Made by a program: the position numbers and the translations under genes
Source: Vibrio coralliilyticus ATCC BAA-450
GTDB taxonomy: Bacteria > Pseudomonadota > Gammaproteobacteria > Enterobacterales > Vibrionaceae
Length of the DNA: 64,000 bases
Direction: 5' to 3'
NCBI RefSeq assembly: GCF_000176135.1
Contig: NZ_ACZN01000018.1
Location: forward strand, 620,001 to 684,000
Shown here: piece after piece, positions 1-8,157 of the stretch
How positions within the stretch are numbered: the stretch's first letter is position 1
Layout: each line of letters opens with the position of its first letter
Notes under the pieces: generated by a model
Database searches by the model: none
What the model saw: the letters and a program-made list of their open reading frames with translations, nothing else
What the model was told of the DNA's origin: nothing

Positions 1-1
1 A

Positions 2-694
2 ACCCCTCACCCCCACATTATCGAAGTGCTAGCACTGTCTGATTTGTCCTTCATCATTCTCGATGCCGAGCACGCTCCGTTTGACCGTCAGTCTCTCGAC
101 CTGTGTATCCTTGCTGCCCGCGCTAATCAGTTACCCTGTCTAGTTCGAGTTCAGGACAGCCAGCCCGCCACCATTCTTAATGCTTTGGATTGTGGTGCGA
201 CAGGTGTTCAGATCCCACATGTCTGCAATGCAGAACAGGCAGAGAAAATCGTTAAGATATGTCACTACGGTGAAGGGGGGCGCGGCTACGCAGGCTCCAG
301 CCGCGCTGCAAGCTACGCAACCAAGCCTATGGTGCAACATCTGGCTGACAGTAAAGCGAATACTGTGATCGTGGCTCAGATAGAAGATCCCGAAGGCGTA
401 GACAATGTGGAAGCCATCGCTCGCGTCGATGGTATAGATGCCCTGTTTATTGGTCAGGTCGACCTCACCGTGGCGTATGGCGCTAAAAGCGTAAACGACG
501 ATCAGGTGCGACAAGCAAGCATCAGAATTATTGAAGCCGCCAAAGCCTGTGGCAAGCCCGTCGGTATGTTCGTTGCCACAGCGCAACAAGCAAAAGACTG
601 GAGCGAGCTTGGCGTCAACTTCTTTGGCGTGGGGTCGGAGCACAAAATGATCATCGATGGCTTCAGGCAAGAAAGAAATGTGATGAATTCCTGA
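2..694 (+). CDS. HpcH/HpaI-type aldolase, 5' end cut by the window edge
   Basis: The open frame runs in from the left edge; a GTG at 26 is internal, because the codons before it already encode the conserved lead-in to LALSDLSFIILDAEHAPFD. Members of the HpcH/HpaI (2-dehydro-3-deoxyglucarate aldolase, GarL-like) family cleave 2-keto-3-deoxy acids to pyruvate and an aldehyde using a divalent metal. Seen here are the DAEHAPFD segment near the N-terminus, the GATGVQIPHV loop, and the metal-site stretch IEDPEGVDNVEAIA followed by DALFIGQVDL. About 230 residues are visible against a usual 250-260, so roughly 20-25 are missing. The next gene is a LacI regulator 113 bp downstream, which suggests a sugar-acid or polyol degradation operon. 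The exact substrate cannot be read from the sequence. Confidence 0.85.
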   Translation, partial: TPHPHIIEVLALSDLSFIILDAEHAPFDRQSLDLCILAARANQLPCLVRVQDSQPATILNALDCGATGVQIPHVCNAEQAEKIVKICHYGEGGRGYAGSSRAASYATKPMVQHLADSKANTVIVAQIEDPEGVDNVEAIARVDGIDALFIGQVDLTVAYGAKSVNDDQVRQASIRIIEAAKACGKPVGMFVATAQQAKDWSELGVNFFGVGSEHKMIIDGFRQERNVMNS

Positions 695-793
695 GTTTTA
701 TCCGATATTTAATTGCTATCAATGCACAGCGCTAGACAGAGAAATCCCCTAACCCATACACTCTGGCAGATAAAAGGGTCAGCAAACCCACGG

Positions 794-810
794 AAAGGAG
801 TATCACCATT
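794..810 (+). promoter_or_regulatory. Shine-Dalgarno plus ATT initiation codon of the LacI gene
   Basis: AAAGGAG at 794-800 lies seven bases before ATT at 808. This spacing, with the restored helix-turn-helix N-terminus, decides the start in favour of ATT over ATG 844. Confidence 0.6.
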
Positions 811-1806
811 AAAGCGAAAGTAACTTCGATAGACGTCGCGAAAATGCTCGGCGTCTCTCAGTCGACCGTATCAAGAGCGTTCAGCCCGACCGCTAGCATC
901 AGCGAGAAGAAGCGTAAGATGGTGATGGATGCCGCCGCTAAGCTCGGTTACACCCCCAACGCGATTGCTCGTAGCCTAATCTCAAATCGCTCTGGTCTTG
1001 TTGCCATCGCGTTAGACAGTGAGTCAAACCCGATGTATGACCTGCAATCACGTGCGTTAGCAATGGAAATCCAAAAACGTGGCGGTCAGGTGGTTCTCTG
1101 CCCGATAGACAAAGACGACCTTGATCTGGCGATTTCCCGCGCGATTGAGTATCAAGTTGATGGCCTGATCATCGCCACCAGCCGTCTGACTTCACGCGCT
1201 TTTGTCCAGTGCGAAAAATTTGGCGTTCACCTGAGTCTTATCAACCGTTATACCAATGGCATCAATGCTAACTGTGCCGGTGTCGACAACCGCCAGGCCG
1301 GCCAAGAAGCGGCCGAGTATCTGGTGAAAAAAGGCTATAAACAACTGGCGTATGTCAGTGGCGATTCAGGTTCAATGACCAGCGAAGAGCGCTGGCTTGG
1401 CTTTTCATCAAAGCTCAAAGAGTTAGGTGTTCCAACCCCTGTATTTATTCAAGCTAAATACTGCTTCGATGCGGGGATGGAAGCCGCAACAGAGATTCAG
1501 TCGCACGCGGTGAAGCCGGAAGCGATTTTCTGCGCCAACGACATCATCGCTCTGGGTTTGATGGATGGACTCAGAAAAGCAGGCGCGTCGATACCGGAAG
1601 ATTATGCAGTAATGGGCGTCGATAACATCCCGATGTCTGGCTGGCCAGCTTACGACTTAACCACGGTCGCACAGCCTGTCGACAAGATCGTAAGCCGCGC
1701 TGTCGAAGATTTGATGGATCGTATCAACAACAATACCGACGCGTCTGGCGACTATCTGCTTGAACAAGGCACTCTGATTGAGCGCGGTAGCACTCATCTC
1801 AGCTAG
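808..1806 (+). CDS. LacI-family transcriptional regulator with apparent ATT start
   Basis: The protein has an N-terminal LacI helix-turn-helix (VTSIDVAKMLGVSQSTVSR) and a periplasmic-binding-like effector domain ending DNIPMSGWPAYDLTTV. The first ATG in frame (844) would delete helix 1 of the DNA-binding domain. Reading upstream restores IKAKVTSIDVAK, which aligns with the start of the second LacI gene at 6145. The only initiator with a proper ribosome site is ATT at 808, seven bases after AAAGGAG (794-800); no ATG, GTG or TTG is suitably placed. ATT initiation is rare and classically tied to infC. A sequencing error is the alternative. A strong terminator follows. It probably represses the flanking aldolase or SnoaL/symporter genes in response to a sugar-like ligand. 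Confidence 0.85.
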   Translation: MKAKVTSIDVAKMLGVSQSTVSRAFSPTASISEKKRKMVMDAAAKLGYTPNAIARSLISNRSGLVAIALDSESNPMYDLQSRALAMEIQKRGGQVVLCPIDKDDLDLAISRAIEYQVDGLIIATSRLTSRAFVQCEKFGVHLSLINRYTNGINANCAGVDNRQAGQEAAEYLVKKGYKQLAYVSGDSGSMTSEERWLGFSSKLKELGVPTPVFIQAKYCFDAGMEAATEIQSHAVKPEAIFCANDIIALGLMDGLRKAGASIPEDYAVMGVDNIPMSGWPAYDLTTVAQPVDKIVSRAVEDLMDRINNNTDASGDYLLEQGTLIERGSTHLS

Positions 1807-1833
1807 CCTAAACCTTATCAACACATGTAAAAG

Positions 1834-1858
1834 CCTCACCCTACGGTGAGGTTTTTTT
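1834..1858 (+). terminator. Rho-independent terminator after the LacI gene
   Basis: The stem CCTCACC (1834-1840) pairs with GGTGAGG (1845-1851) across a 4-base loop, and a run of seven T follows. Confidence 0.9.
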
Positions 1859-2275
1859 CAAGACAAAGACAAATGGCATTCGTATGCAACAAGAATTAAT
1901 CTATTAAAGTTATCCCGAGTAAAGACAACTGAATACAGTGTAGGTAACTTTTCTCACTTCATTTTCTTTGTTCTACTAAACGAAAATCTTCCCATCCCTG
2001 ACGCGTACTCATCAAGTAATAAAGCGACTAGCACTCCTACTATTGACCTAATCTATTGTTTTAAAACCGCTGAATACAGTTCTATTCACCGAAATATGAG
2101 TAACAAATTAGCGCAATCACTCTGAACACTTTTCGAACACTTGTTAAAAACCCGATCTTAAGCACGATATTAAAACATCACAGGAACAATCTATTGACAA
2201 AAATGCAACACAACTTCATTTTGGATACGTAACCAAAGAATAAAGTAAACAAGAATTAAACTCAGGAGGTGATTT
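1859..2275 (+). promoter_or_regulatory. AT-rich 417-bp upstream region of the SnoaL/symporter operon
   Basis: No gene is seen. The 11-mer CTGAATACAGT occurs twice (1929-1939 and 2070-2080). The second copy overlaps an inverted repeat TGAATA-N6-TATTCA (2071-2088), a possible site for one of the two LacI regulators. The region ends in a near-perfect Shine-Dalgarno, AGGAGGTGAT, before ATG 2276. No -35/-10 pair could be assigned with confidence. Confidence 0.45.
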
Positions 2276-3250
2276 ATGGCTATGGTTGGCTTTGACGAAA
2301 AATGGCGTGATTTTCCCGATTATATTTTGGGAATTACAAAAGAGATTTGGGAAGACCGTGGCCTAAATACCCTTGAGCACTATTACTCACCTGATATTGT
2401 TGTGCGTACACCTTTGTCTATTGTGCAAGGTAACGACGACGTCATCAGCGCGACCATGGCTACACTGGCTGAGTTCCCGGATCGTACACTTTACGGAGAA
2501 GATGTCATCTGGTCTGGCTCACCTGAACAAGGCATGTTGTCCTCTCACCGTATCATTTCGACTGCCACACACAGCAGCGATGGGTTCTATGGCAAAGCAA
2601 CAAACAGCAAGTTGCGTTTTCGCATCATCGCCGACTGCCATGCGATCAACAATCAAATTAACGATGAGTGGCTAGTACGCGACCAAGCCGACATCGCCAG
2701 ACAGCTCGGCATGACGTCCGAAGAGTTCGCCCGAAAACAAATTGATTTCGAAGGTGGCGTAGAAAAAGCCTCCTTCCCTTTTACTCCAGATGTCGATATG
2801 CAAGGCCCTTACACGGGTGTTGGCAATGACAATCAATATGGTCAGCAATACGAAGCCATTCTAAATAGCATCATGAATGCTGAGTTTTCCGCCATCCCAC
2901 GTGAATACGACCGAGCCTGTATCGGTGAGTACAGTGGCGGCCGTACCGCCCTATCACACAGCGAAATTGATCATTTCTGGATTTCACTGCGCTCTTCATT
3001 CCCAAATGCCGAGTTCAAAGTTCACCATCGCATTGGTCGAGAAGATCCAATGATGTCTCCACGCGCCGCCATTCGCTGGTCTCTACATGGTAAGCACGAA
3101 GGTTATGGCGCATTTGGTAAGCCGACAGGCAAAGACGTTTACATCATGGGCATCAGCCACGCTGAGTTTGGCCCATGGGGACTGCGTCGCGAGTTTACGC
3201 TGATCGACGAAACCGCGATCTGGAAGCAGATTCTGCTTCAGCAAGGCTAA
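2276..3250 (+). CDS. Double SnoaL-like (NTF2-fold) protein 1
   Basis: This is a 324-residue protein with two cone-shaped SnoaL/NTF2-like modules, roughly residues 10-150 and 185-320. The first contains LNTLEHYYSPDIVVRTP, which fits the family. There is no signal peptide, so it should be cytoplasmic. NTF2-like folds serve as polyketide cyclases, isomerases, dehydratases and hydrolases, so the fold alone does not give the reaction. The start has an excellent ribosome site. The next gene, 39 bp on, is a second double-SnoaL protein, and that gene overlaps a sodium:solute symporter. The three are almost certainly one operon acting on an imported compound. No catalytic residue could be assigned. 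Confidence 0.75.
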   Translation: MAMVGFDEKWRDFPDYILGITKEIWEDRGLNTLEHYYSPDIVVRTPLSIVQGNDDVISATMATLAEFPDRTLYGEDVIWSGSPEQGMLSSHRIISTATHSSDGFYGKATNSKLRFRIIADCHAINNQINDEWLVRDQADIARQLGMTSEEFARKQIDFEGGVEKASFPFTPDVDMQGPYTGVGNDNQYGQQYEAILNSIMNAEFSAIPREYDRACIGEYSGGRTALSHSEIDHFWISLRSSFPNAEFKVHHRIGREDPMMSPRAAIRWSLHGKHEGYGAFGKPTGKDVYIMGISHAEFGPWGLRREFTLIDETAIWKQILLQQG

Positions 3251-3289
3251 GCCGCCCAGTCATAAACCCACATTCAGTAAGGAAGCAAA

Positions 3290-4285
3290 ATGTCACTCAA
3301 TATCATTGAACAGTTCTATCAACAGTACTTCAACGCCACGCTTAGTGAGCAGGCGAGTGTTGCCCAGCAAGCGTTGAACCCAGACGTCAAATGGTGTGTC
3401 GCGCACCCAGTCAATGACCTGAACGGCCCAGAGGCTGCACACACTTCGTTTCTATCACCTTTGGTAACGGCAATGCCTGACGTTGAGCGACGCCCGATGA
3501 TCGTGATGAACGGCGAATTTGAAGGCCGTACTTGGTACAACTCAACGGGTTACTTTGTTGGCACTTTTGAGCAACCACTGTTCGGCATTCCAGCAACGGG
3601 AAAAACCCTGTATCTCAGATACACAGAGATGGTGTGCGTCGAAAATGATCAGATCACTGAATCTTACATGATCCCAGATTTTATCGATGCCATGAACCAA
3701 TCGCGTGTGAACCCTCTGCGCAAAAGCTTAGGTCACGACGGTTTAATCCCTTCACCCGCAACGGCAGATGGCATTCAAAACTCTGACGTATGTGAAGAAC
3801 ACAGCGCAAAAAGTGGTCAGCTTGTGCATGACATGCTGGCATGTCTTGGTCGTTTTGACGGAAAAGATCTCTACTCAATGGATCTGGAAAACTACTGGCA
3901 TAAAGACTTTATGTGGTATGGCCCAGCAGGTATTGGTACTACACGCGGCATCAAAGGTTTCCGCAACCACCACCAAGCCCCATTTGTCTTCGCCTTCCCC
4001 GACCGAAGTGTGGACATTGAGCTCAATTTTTTGGCTAAAAATGACTACGTATCCACTGGAGGCTGGCCTCACATGCATGGTACTCATACGGGTCATAGTG
4101 GCTGGTTAGGCCTTGCCCCAACAGGAAAAAATATAGAACTTCGCGTCATGGATATCTGGCGACGAGAAGGTGACTTGCTGAAAGAAAACTGGGTAGCAAT
4201 TGATATCGTTCATATCTTGCTCCAACTTGGTTATGACGTTTTCGGCCAAATGAAAGAACAATTAGAAGGACCTAATTATGCATGA
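3290..4285 (+). CDS. Double SnoaL-like (NTF2-fold) protein 2
   Basis: This 331-residue protein again has two SnoaL modules, about residues 5-135 and 170-320. Both carry the family's closing motif: FGIPATGKTLYLRYTEM in the first and LGLAPTGKNIELRVMDIWR with a following NWVAIDIV in the second. It is a diverged relative of the gene upstream, so the pair may form a hetero-oligomer or act on successive intermediates. It has no signal peptide. AAGGAAG precedes the ATG. Its last 8 bases overlap the start of the symporter gene, which indicates translational coupling between this protein and uptake of its likely substrate. The reaction is unknown. Confidence 0.75.
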   Translation: MSLNIIEQFYQQYFNATLSEQASVAQQALNPDVKWCVAHPVNDLNGPEAAHTSFLSPLVTAMPDVERRPMIVMNGEFEGRTWYNSTGYFVGTFEQPLFGIPATGKTLYLRYTEMVCVENDQITESYMIPDFIDAMNQSRVNPLRKSLGHDGLIPSPATADGIQNSDVCEEHSAKSGQLVHDMLACLGRFDGKDLYSMDLENYWHKDFMWYGPAGIGTTRGIKGFRNHHQAPFVFAFPDRSVDIELNFLAKNDYVSTGGWPHMHGTHTGHSGWLGLAPTGKNIELRVMDIWRREGDLLKENWVAIDIVHILLQLGYDVFGQMKEQLEGPNYA

Positions 4286-6017
4286 GTTTGGTGTACTTAA
4301 CTGGACTATTCTTGGCGGTTACATTGCCCTCACCCTATTGTTGGGGGCCGTGGTCGGCAAAAAAGTAACCTCGGCGAGCCAGTTCGCACTCGGTGATAAA
4401 AATATCCCATGGTGGGCGATCGGTATTTCTGTTGTATGTACCTATGTCAGTGCTATGTCGTTCTTGGGCGGCCCAGCATGGTCATATAAAGAGGGTTTGT
4501 CGGTTATCGCAATTCACCTCAACTACCCGCTGGTGATCTTCTTTATCGTTGCTGTATTTATGCCATTCTTTTACAACAACGGTCTGACTTCTATCTACGA
4601 ATATCAGGAAAGACGATTCGGCAAAGCGTCACGTGTGACTTTATCATTCATTTTCCTGATTAAGCAGGCGTTAAGCTCAGCTGCGGTACTGTACGCGACA
4701 GCGATAATACTGGAGTTCATCACAGGAATAGACGTGGTGTACTGCATCATGATCGTTACTGCCATTGCGCTGATTTATACCGTCATGGGCGGCATCGCCG
4801 CTGTTATCTGGACTGATGTGATTCAAGCCGTGATTCTTTTCATTGGTGCATTCATCATTATCGAAGCCGTGTGGAATGGCATGCCAGAGCCGATGACCGA
4901 TGTAATGGCCGAGCTAAAAGCCAAAGGCATGACAGATGCTCTGCAAACCAGCATGGATTTAAGTCAGGTAACGACTATCTGGGCTGGGGTGATTGCCATG
5001 ACGATGTTCCACACAACAGTCTACGGTGGTAGCCAGATGATGGTTCAGCGCTGTATGGCAGCGAAAAGCATGGGTGATGCGAAGAAAGCTATGTTGATGA
5101 TGGGTTACGTCGCCTTCTTCATCTACTTCGTGTTCATTCTACTTGGTGTTCTGTTCAACGCGTATTACGACGGTAAAGAGTTTGAAAACGGCAATACAAT
5201 TATTCTTCACTACGCCAGTGAGTATGGTATGCCGGGTCTTATGGGCATCATTGCAGCAGCGATTCTGGCAGCAAGTATGTCGAGCCTTGACTCCGCATTC
5301 AACTCTATGGCGACGGTATCGGTAGCAGACTTTTACAAGCGTTTTTACAAGCAGAACGAATCTGAAGAGCATTACCTGAAAGCATCTCGCGTCTTTACTG
5401 TCGCGTGGGCGATTCTGGTCATCATTCCCGCTCTGATGTTCGCGACCAGCACAGGCTCGGTGCTTGAAGTGTTGAGTAAAGCAGGTTCTTATTTCGTGGG
5501 TGCGAGCTTCTGTATGTTTGTACTGGGTTTCTACTCAAAGCACATCACAGAAAAAGGCCTGCTTATCGGTGTTTTCGCCAGCTTTATCGCCATCTGGTAT
5601 GTCGCGGTAGCTACTGATATCGCTTGGCCTTGGTACTGCGTGATTGGTGTCGTGGTCAACGCTGTTGTGGCTTATGCTGCAAGCTTGCTTCTGACAGGAA
5701 AACAGGAAGAAATGCACCTATACACAATCAAAGGACAACAGGCGGAATACGCTCGTCTGAACAAGCCTGTCAAAGAAGACGGCTGGTATGTTATCCCTGG
5801 AAAGATTGACGCACCATGTTATGGCTTGCTGGTCATGTTTGTCTTCTCATTGATTCTGCTGTGGGGCATTAACGCTTTTACCGATAATGCACCAATGCTT
5901 ATTAATTTTGTTCGTGGCTGCTCAATTGTGGTTGCAATCAGTGTTGTCGCTTACGCTGTCTACTCACTACGAGGCTCTAAAACGGCCAAACCGGAGCAGA
6001 TTGAAACAGCTGAATAG
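4278..6017 (+). CDS. Sodium:solute symporter (SSS/SLC5 family)
   Basis: This 579-residue integral membrane protein has about 13 hydrophobic segments and the SSS pattern: an N-terminal YIALTLLLGAVVGKK, then FALGDKNIPWWAIGISVVCTYVSAMSFLGGPAW, and ASMSSLDSAFNSMATVSVADFY in the middle. It should import a sugar, sugar acid or similar solute with Na+. It overlaps the second SnoaL gene by 8 bp, and a strong hairpin terminator follows, so it closes the operon. The LacI gene immediately downstream is a plausible regulator. The substrate cannot be deduced, although genome context points to a polyol or sugar-acid derivative. Confidence 0.92.
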   Translation: MHEFGVLNWTILGGYIALTLLLGAVVGKKVTSASQFALGDKNIPWWAIGISVVCTYVSAMSFLGGPAWSYKEGLSVIAIHLNYPLVIFFIVAVFMPFFYNNGLTSIYEYQERRFGKASRVTLSFIFLIKQALSSAAVLYATAIILEFITGIDVVYCIMIVTAIALIYTVMGGIAAVIWTDVIQAVILFIGAFIIIEAVWNGMPEPMTDVMAELKAKGMTDALQTSMDLSQVTTIWAGVIAMTMFHTTVYGGSQMMVQRCMAAKSMGDAKKAMLMMGYVAFFIYFVFILLGVLFNAYYDGKEFENGNTIILHYASEYGMPGLMGIIAAAILAASMSSLDSAFNSMATVSVADFYKRFYKQNESEEHYLKASRVFTVAWAILVIIPALMFATSTGSVLEVLSKAGSYFVGASFCMFVLGFYSKHITEKGLLIGVFASFIAIWYVAVATDIAWPWYCVIGVVVNAVVAYAASLLLTGKQEEMHLYTIKGQQAEYARLNKPVKEDGWYVIPGKIDAPCYGLLVMFVFSLILLWGINAFTDNAPMLINFVRGCSIVVAISVVAYAVYSLRGSKTAKPEQIETAE

Positions 6018-6042
6018 TTCTGGGTTGTACCCAATTAAAGTG

Positions 6043-6076
6043 AAAAAGCCTTACTTTGAATAGAGTAAGGCTTTTT
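6043..6076 (+). terminator. Terminator after the symporter operon
   Basis: AAAAAGCCTTACT (6043-6055) pairs with AGTAAGGCTTTTT (6064-6076), a 13-bp stem with A-rich and T-rich flanks. It could work in both directions. Confidence 0.92.
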
Positions 6077-6144
6077 CCTTTTATGACTACGTACCTATTT
6101 ATGTTAGGCTTGCTGTGAATTTCTTACCAAATGAATGATGGTCC

Positions 6145-7152
6145 ATGAACTCAACTAAGCAGACGGTGACTTCGAAAGATGTCGCGAAACTCGCCGGCGT
6201 TTCTCAATCGACCGTTTCTCGCGTATTTATCCCTGGCAGTTCAGTGTCAGAGAGAACGAAACAGAAAGTATACGAAGCGGCGAAAGCGCTCAATTACCGC
6301 CCTAACGCGTTTGCACGTAGTCTGACAACCAACGAATCAAAACTGATTGGCTTGGTTTTTCCTGATGCTGATTATCCAATTCATATGAAAACCCTACAGC
6401 TCATTTCATCAGAACTGCAAAAACTGGGTTACTCAGCAGTTTTGATTCCGTGGCAAGTTGACGACAAAGAAAATCATTCTATCCCGAATATTTTCCAGTA
6501 CCGAGTAGACGGCGTGATTGCGGCTTCTGCCACATTCAATAAAAGCCTCTATGAAGAGTGTGAAGAGTTTAATATTCCCATCGTTCAGTACGCGCGCGTG
6601 GTGGAAGGAACCAAAAGCAGTTACGTGATCAGCGACAACTACGAAGCAGGACAGCAAGCCGCTCAGTTGTTAGTGGATTGTGGTGTGAAACATCCCGTTT
6701 ATCTGACGGGAGAAGTCCCTACCTTTACCAATGATGAACGGCACAAAGGCTTCAGTAGTGAATTTGAAGATTTGACAGGTACGCTCCCTCAGGTTGTTGA
6801 AGCAAACTATGACTATACTGCTGCGCTTGACGATATTCGCCAGCTGCTAAAAAAGAATGATCGCCCCGATGCGGTGTTCTGTGCAACGGATAATCTCGCG
6901 ATGGCATTAATGGACGTTGCTCGCTACGAATTCAACTTACGTATTCCACAAGACTTGCAGGTAATCGGTTTCGATAACATCCCCCAGACTGAATGGCTGA
7001 GTTATCAGTTAACGACGTTCAGGCAAGACTTCAAACGTCTGGCAAGAGAAAGTGTCAAAATTGTGGTAGACCAAATCAACGAGCAAAACACCAGTATGGT
7101 TAAAATGATGGTGCCGGTGAAACTGCTCGAGCGAAACACCACCAGCCGTTAA
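6145..7152 (+). CDS. LacI-family transcriptional regulator
   Basis: This is a 335-residue LacI-type regulator. Its N-terminal helix-turn-helix is VTSKDVAKLAGVSQSTVSR, followed by the hinge region YRPNAFARSLTTNESKLIGLVFPD and a sugar-binding-like effector core (FCATDNLAMALMDVAR, VIGFDNIPQTEW). It resembles the LacI protein encoded at 808-1806 in the DNA-binding helices and in the DNIP segment, so the two are probably paralogues that flank and control the SnoaL/symporter operon. The ribosome site is weak. The AEC-type permease gene starts 48 bp downstream and may be co-transcribed. Confidence 0.92.
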   Translation: MNSTKQTVTSKDVAKLAGVSQSTVSRVFIPGSSVSERTKQKVYEAAKALNYRPNAFARSLTTNESKLIGLVFPDADYPIHMKTLQLISSELQKLGYSAVLIPWQVDDKENHSIPNIFQYRVDGVIAASATFNKSLYEECEEFNIPIVQYARVVEGTKSSYVISDNYEAGQQAAQLLVDCGVKHPVYLTGEVPTFTNDERHKGFSSEFEDLTGTLPQVVEANYDYTAALDDIRQLLKKNDRPDAVFCATDNLAMALMDVARYEFNLRIPQDLQVIGFDNIPQTEWLSYQLTTFRQDFKRLARESVKIVVDQINEQNTSMVKMMVPVKLLERNTTSR

Positions 7153-7200
7153 ACTAAAAGCGGGTAACTTTACTCCAACCAACTCACTTTCAGGGCATGT

Positions 7201-8157
7201 ATGGACGCATTACTTCAGCAATTGAGTTTCTCACTGTCGATTACCGGCCCTATTTGTTTGATGCTGTTGTTAGGTGTGTTTTTCAAACGCATCGGCCTGA
7301 TTAACGACAATTTCATAGAAGTCGCCTCGAAATTAGTCTTTCAGGTGACCCTGCCAACGATGTTGTTCCTCAGTATTGTCGTATCTGAACATAACTTCAC
7401 TGCTGCCAGCCGCTTCCTTGGATTTGCCGCGTTTGCGAGCATTACCTTTTTTGTCTTTACCACGGTCTCTGTCGCACTGTTATTCAAGTCTTCCCCTGAC
7501 AAAGGCGTCATCACCCAAGGTGGCTATCGCGCCAACACGGGCATCATTGGCATTGCTTACGTGGCGAATGCGTTTGGAGAACAAGGGATCGCGCTCGCTG
7601 CACTGTATGTCGCCATCACCACTTTCATTTACAACGTTCAGGCGGTTATCTGCTTAGCACCCAAAGGGGGAACGTCCCCCGCCAAAGCCGCTAAAGTGAT
7701 GCTGAGAACGTTAACCAAGAATCCACTTATCATCGCCATTGTTTCTGGCGTGGTTTTCTATCTGCTTTCTATACCTGTCCCAACGGTCGCCGTCGATGCG
7801 GGTAACTATCTGGCGAAAATGACCCTACCACTGGCTTTGTTGTGCACTGGTGGCTCGCTGGATTTAAGTAAAATGAGAAAAGAACAAGGGCCAGCTTGGT
7901 TTGCTAGTAGCTACAAGCTTGTACTGGCTCCTCTGCTGATCACCGGTGCCGCCTACTGGTATGGGTTTAGAGGGCTAGAACTTGCGATCCTGTTTTTCAT
8001 GAACGCCTCACCCGTTGCAGCAGCAAGCTATGTAATGACCCGCTCAATGGGCGGAAACTCAATACTCGCTGCTAACATTGTTGCCATGACGACGGTTATC
8101 TCAACTCTCACCTGTACCGCAGGACTAGTTCTACTTGTTAATATTGGGCTGATTTAA
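7201..8157 (+). CDS. AEC-family (auxin efflux carrier-like) permease
   Basis: This 318-residue protein has about ten hydrophobic segments in two five-helix halves, the layout of AEC transporters. Bacterial members move organic acids such as malate or malonate. Seen here are GPICLMLLLGVFFKRIGLI at the start, the conserved QGGYRANTGIIGIAYVANAFGE segment, and a C-terminal ASPVAAASYVMTRSMGGN. It follows the LacI gene closely and may export or import an organic acid made in the neighbouring pathway. Its 3' end overlaps the convergent histidine kinase gene by 27 bp, so no terminator separates them. Confidence 0.88.
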   Translation: MDALLQQLSFSLSITGPICLMLLLGVFFKRIGLINDNFIEVASKLVFQVTLPTMLFLSIVVSEHNFTAASRFLGFAAFASITFFVFTTVSVALLFKSSPDKGVITQGGYRANTGIIGIAYVANAFGEQGIALAALYVAITTFIYNVQAVICLAPKGGTSPAKAAKVMLRTLTKNPLIIAIVSGVVFYLLSIPVPTVAVDAGNYLAKMTLPLALLCTGGSLDLSKMRKEQGPAWFASSYKLVLAPLLITGAAYWYGFRGLELAILFFMNASPVAAASYVMTRSMGGNSILAANIVAMTTVISTLTCTAGLVLLVNIGLI

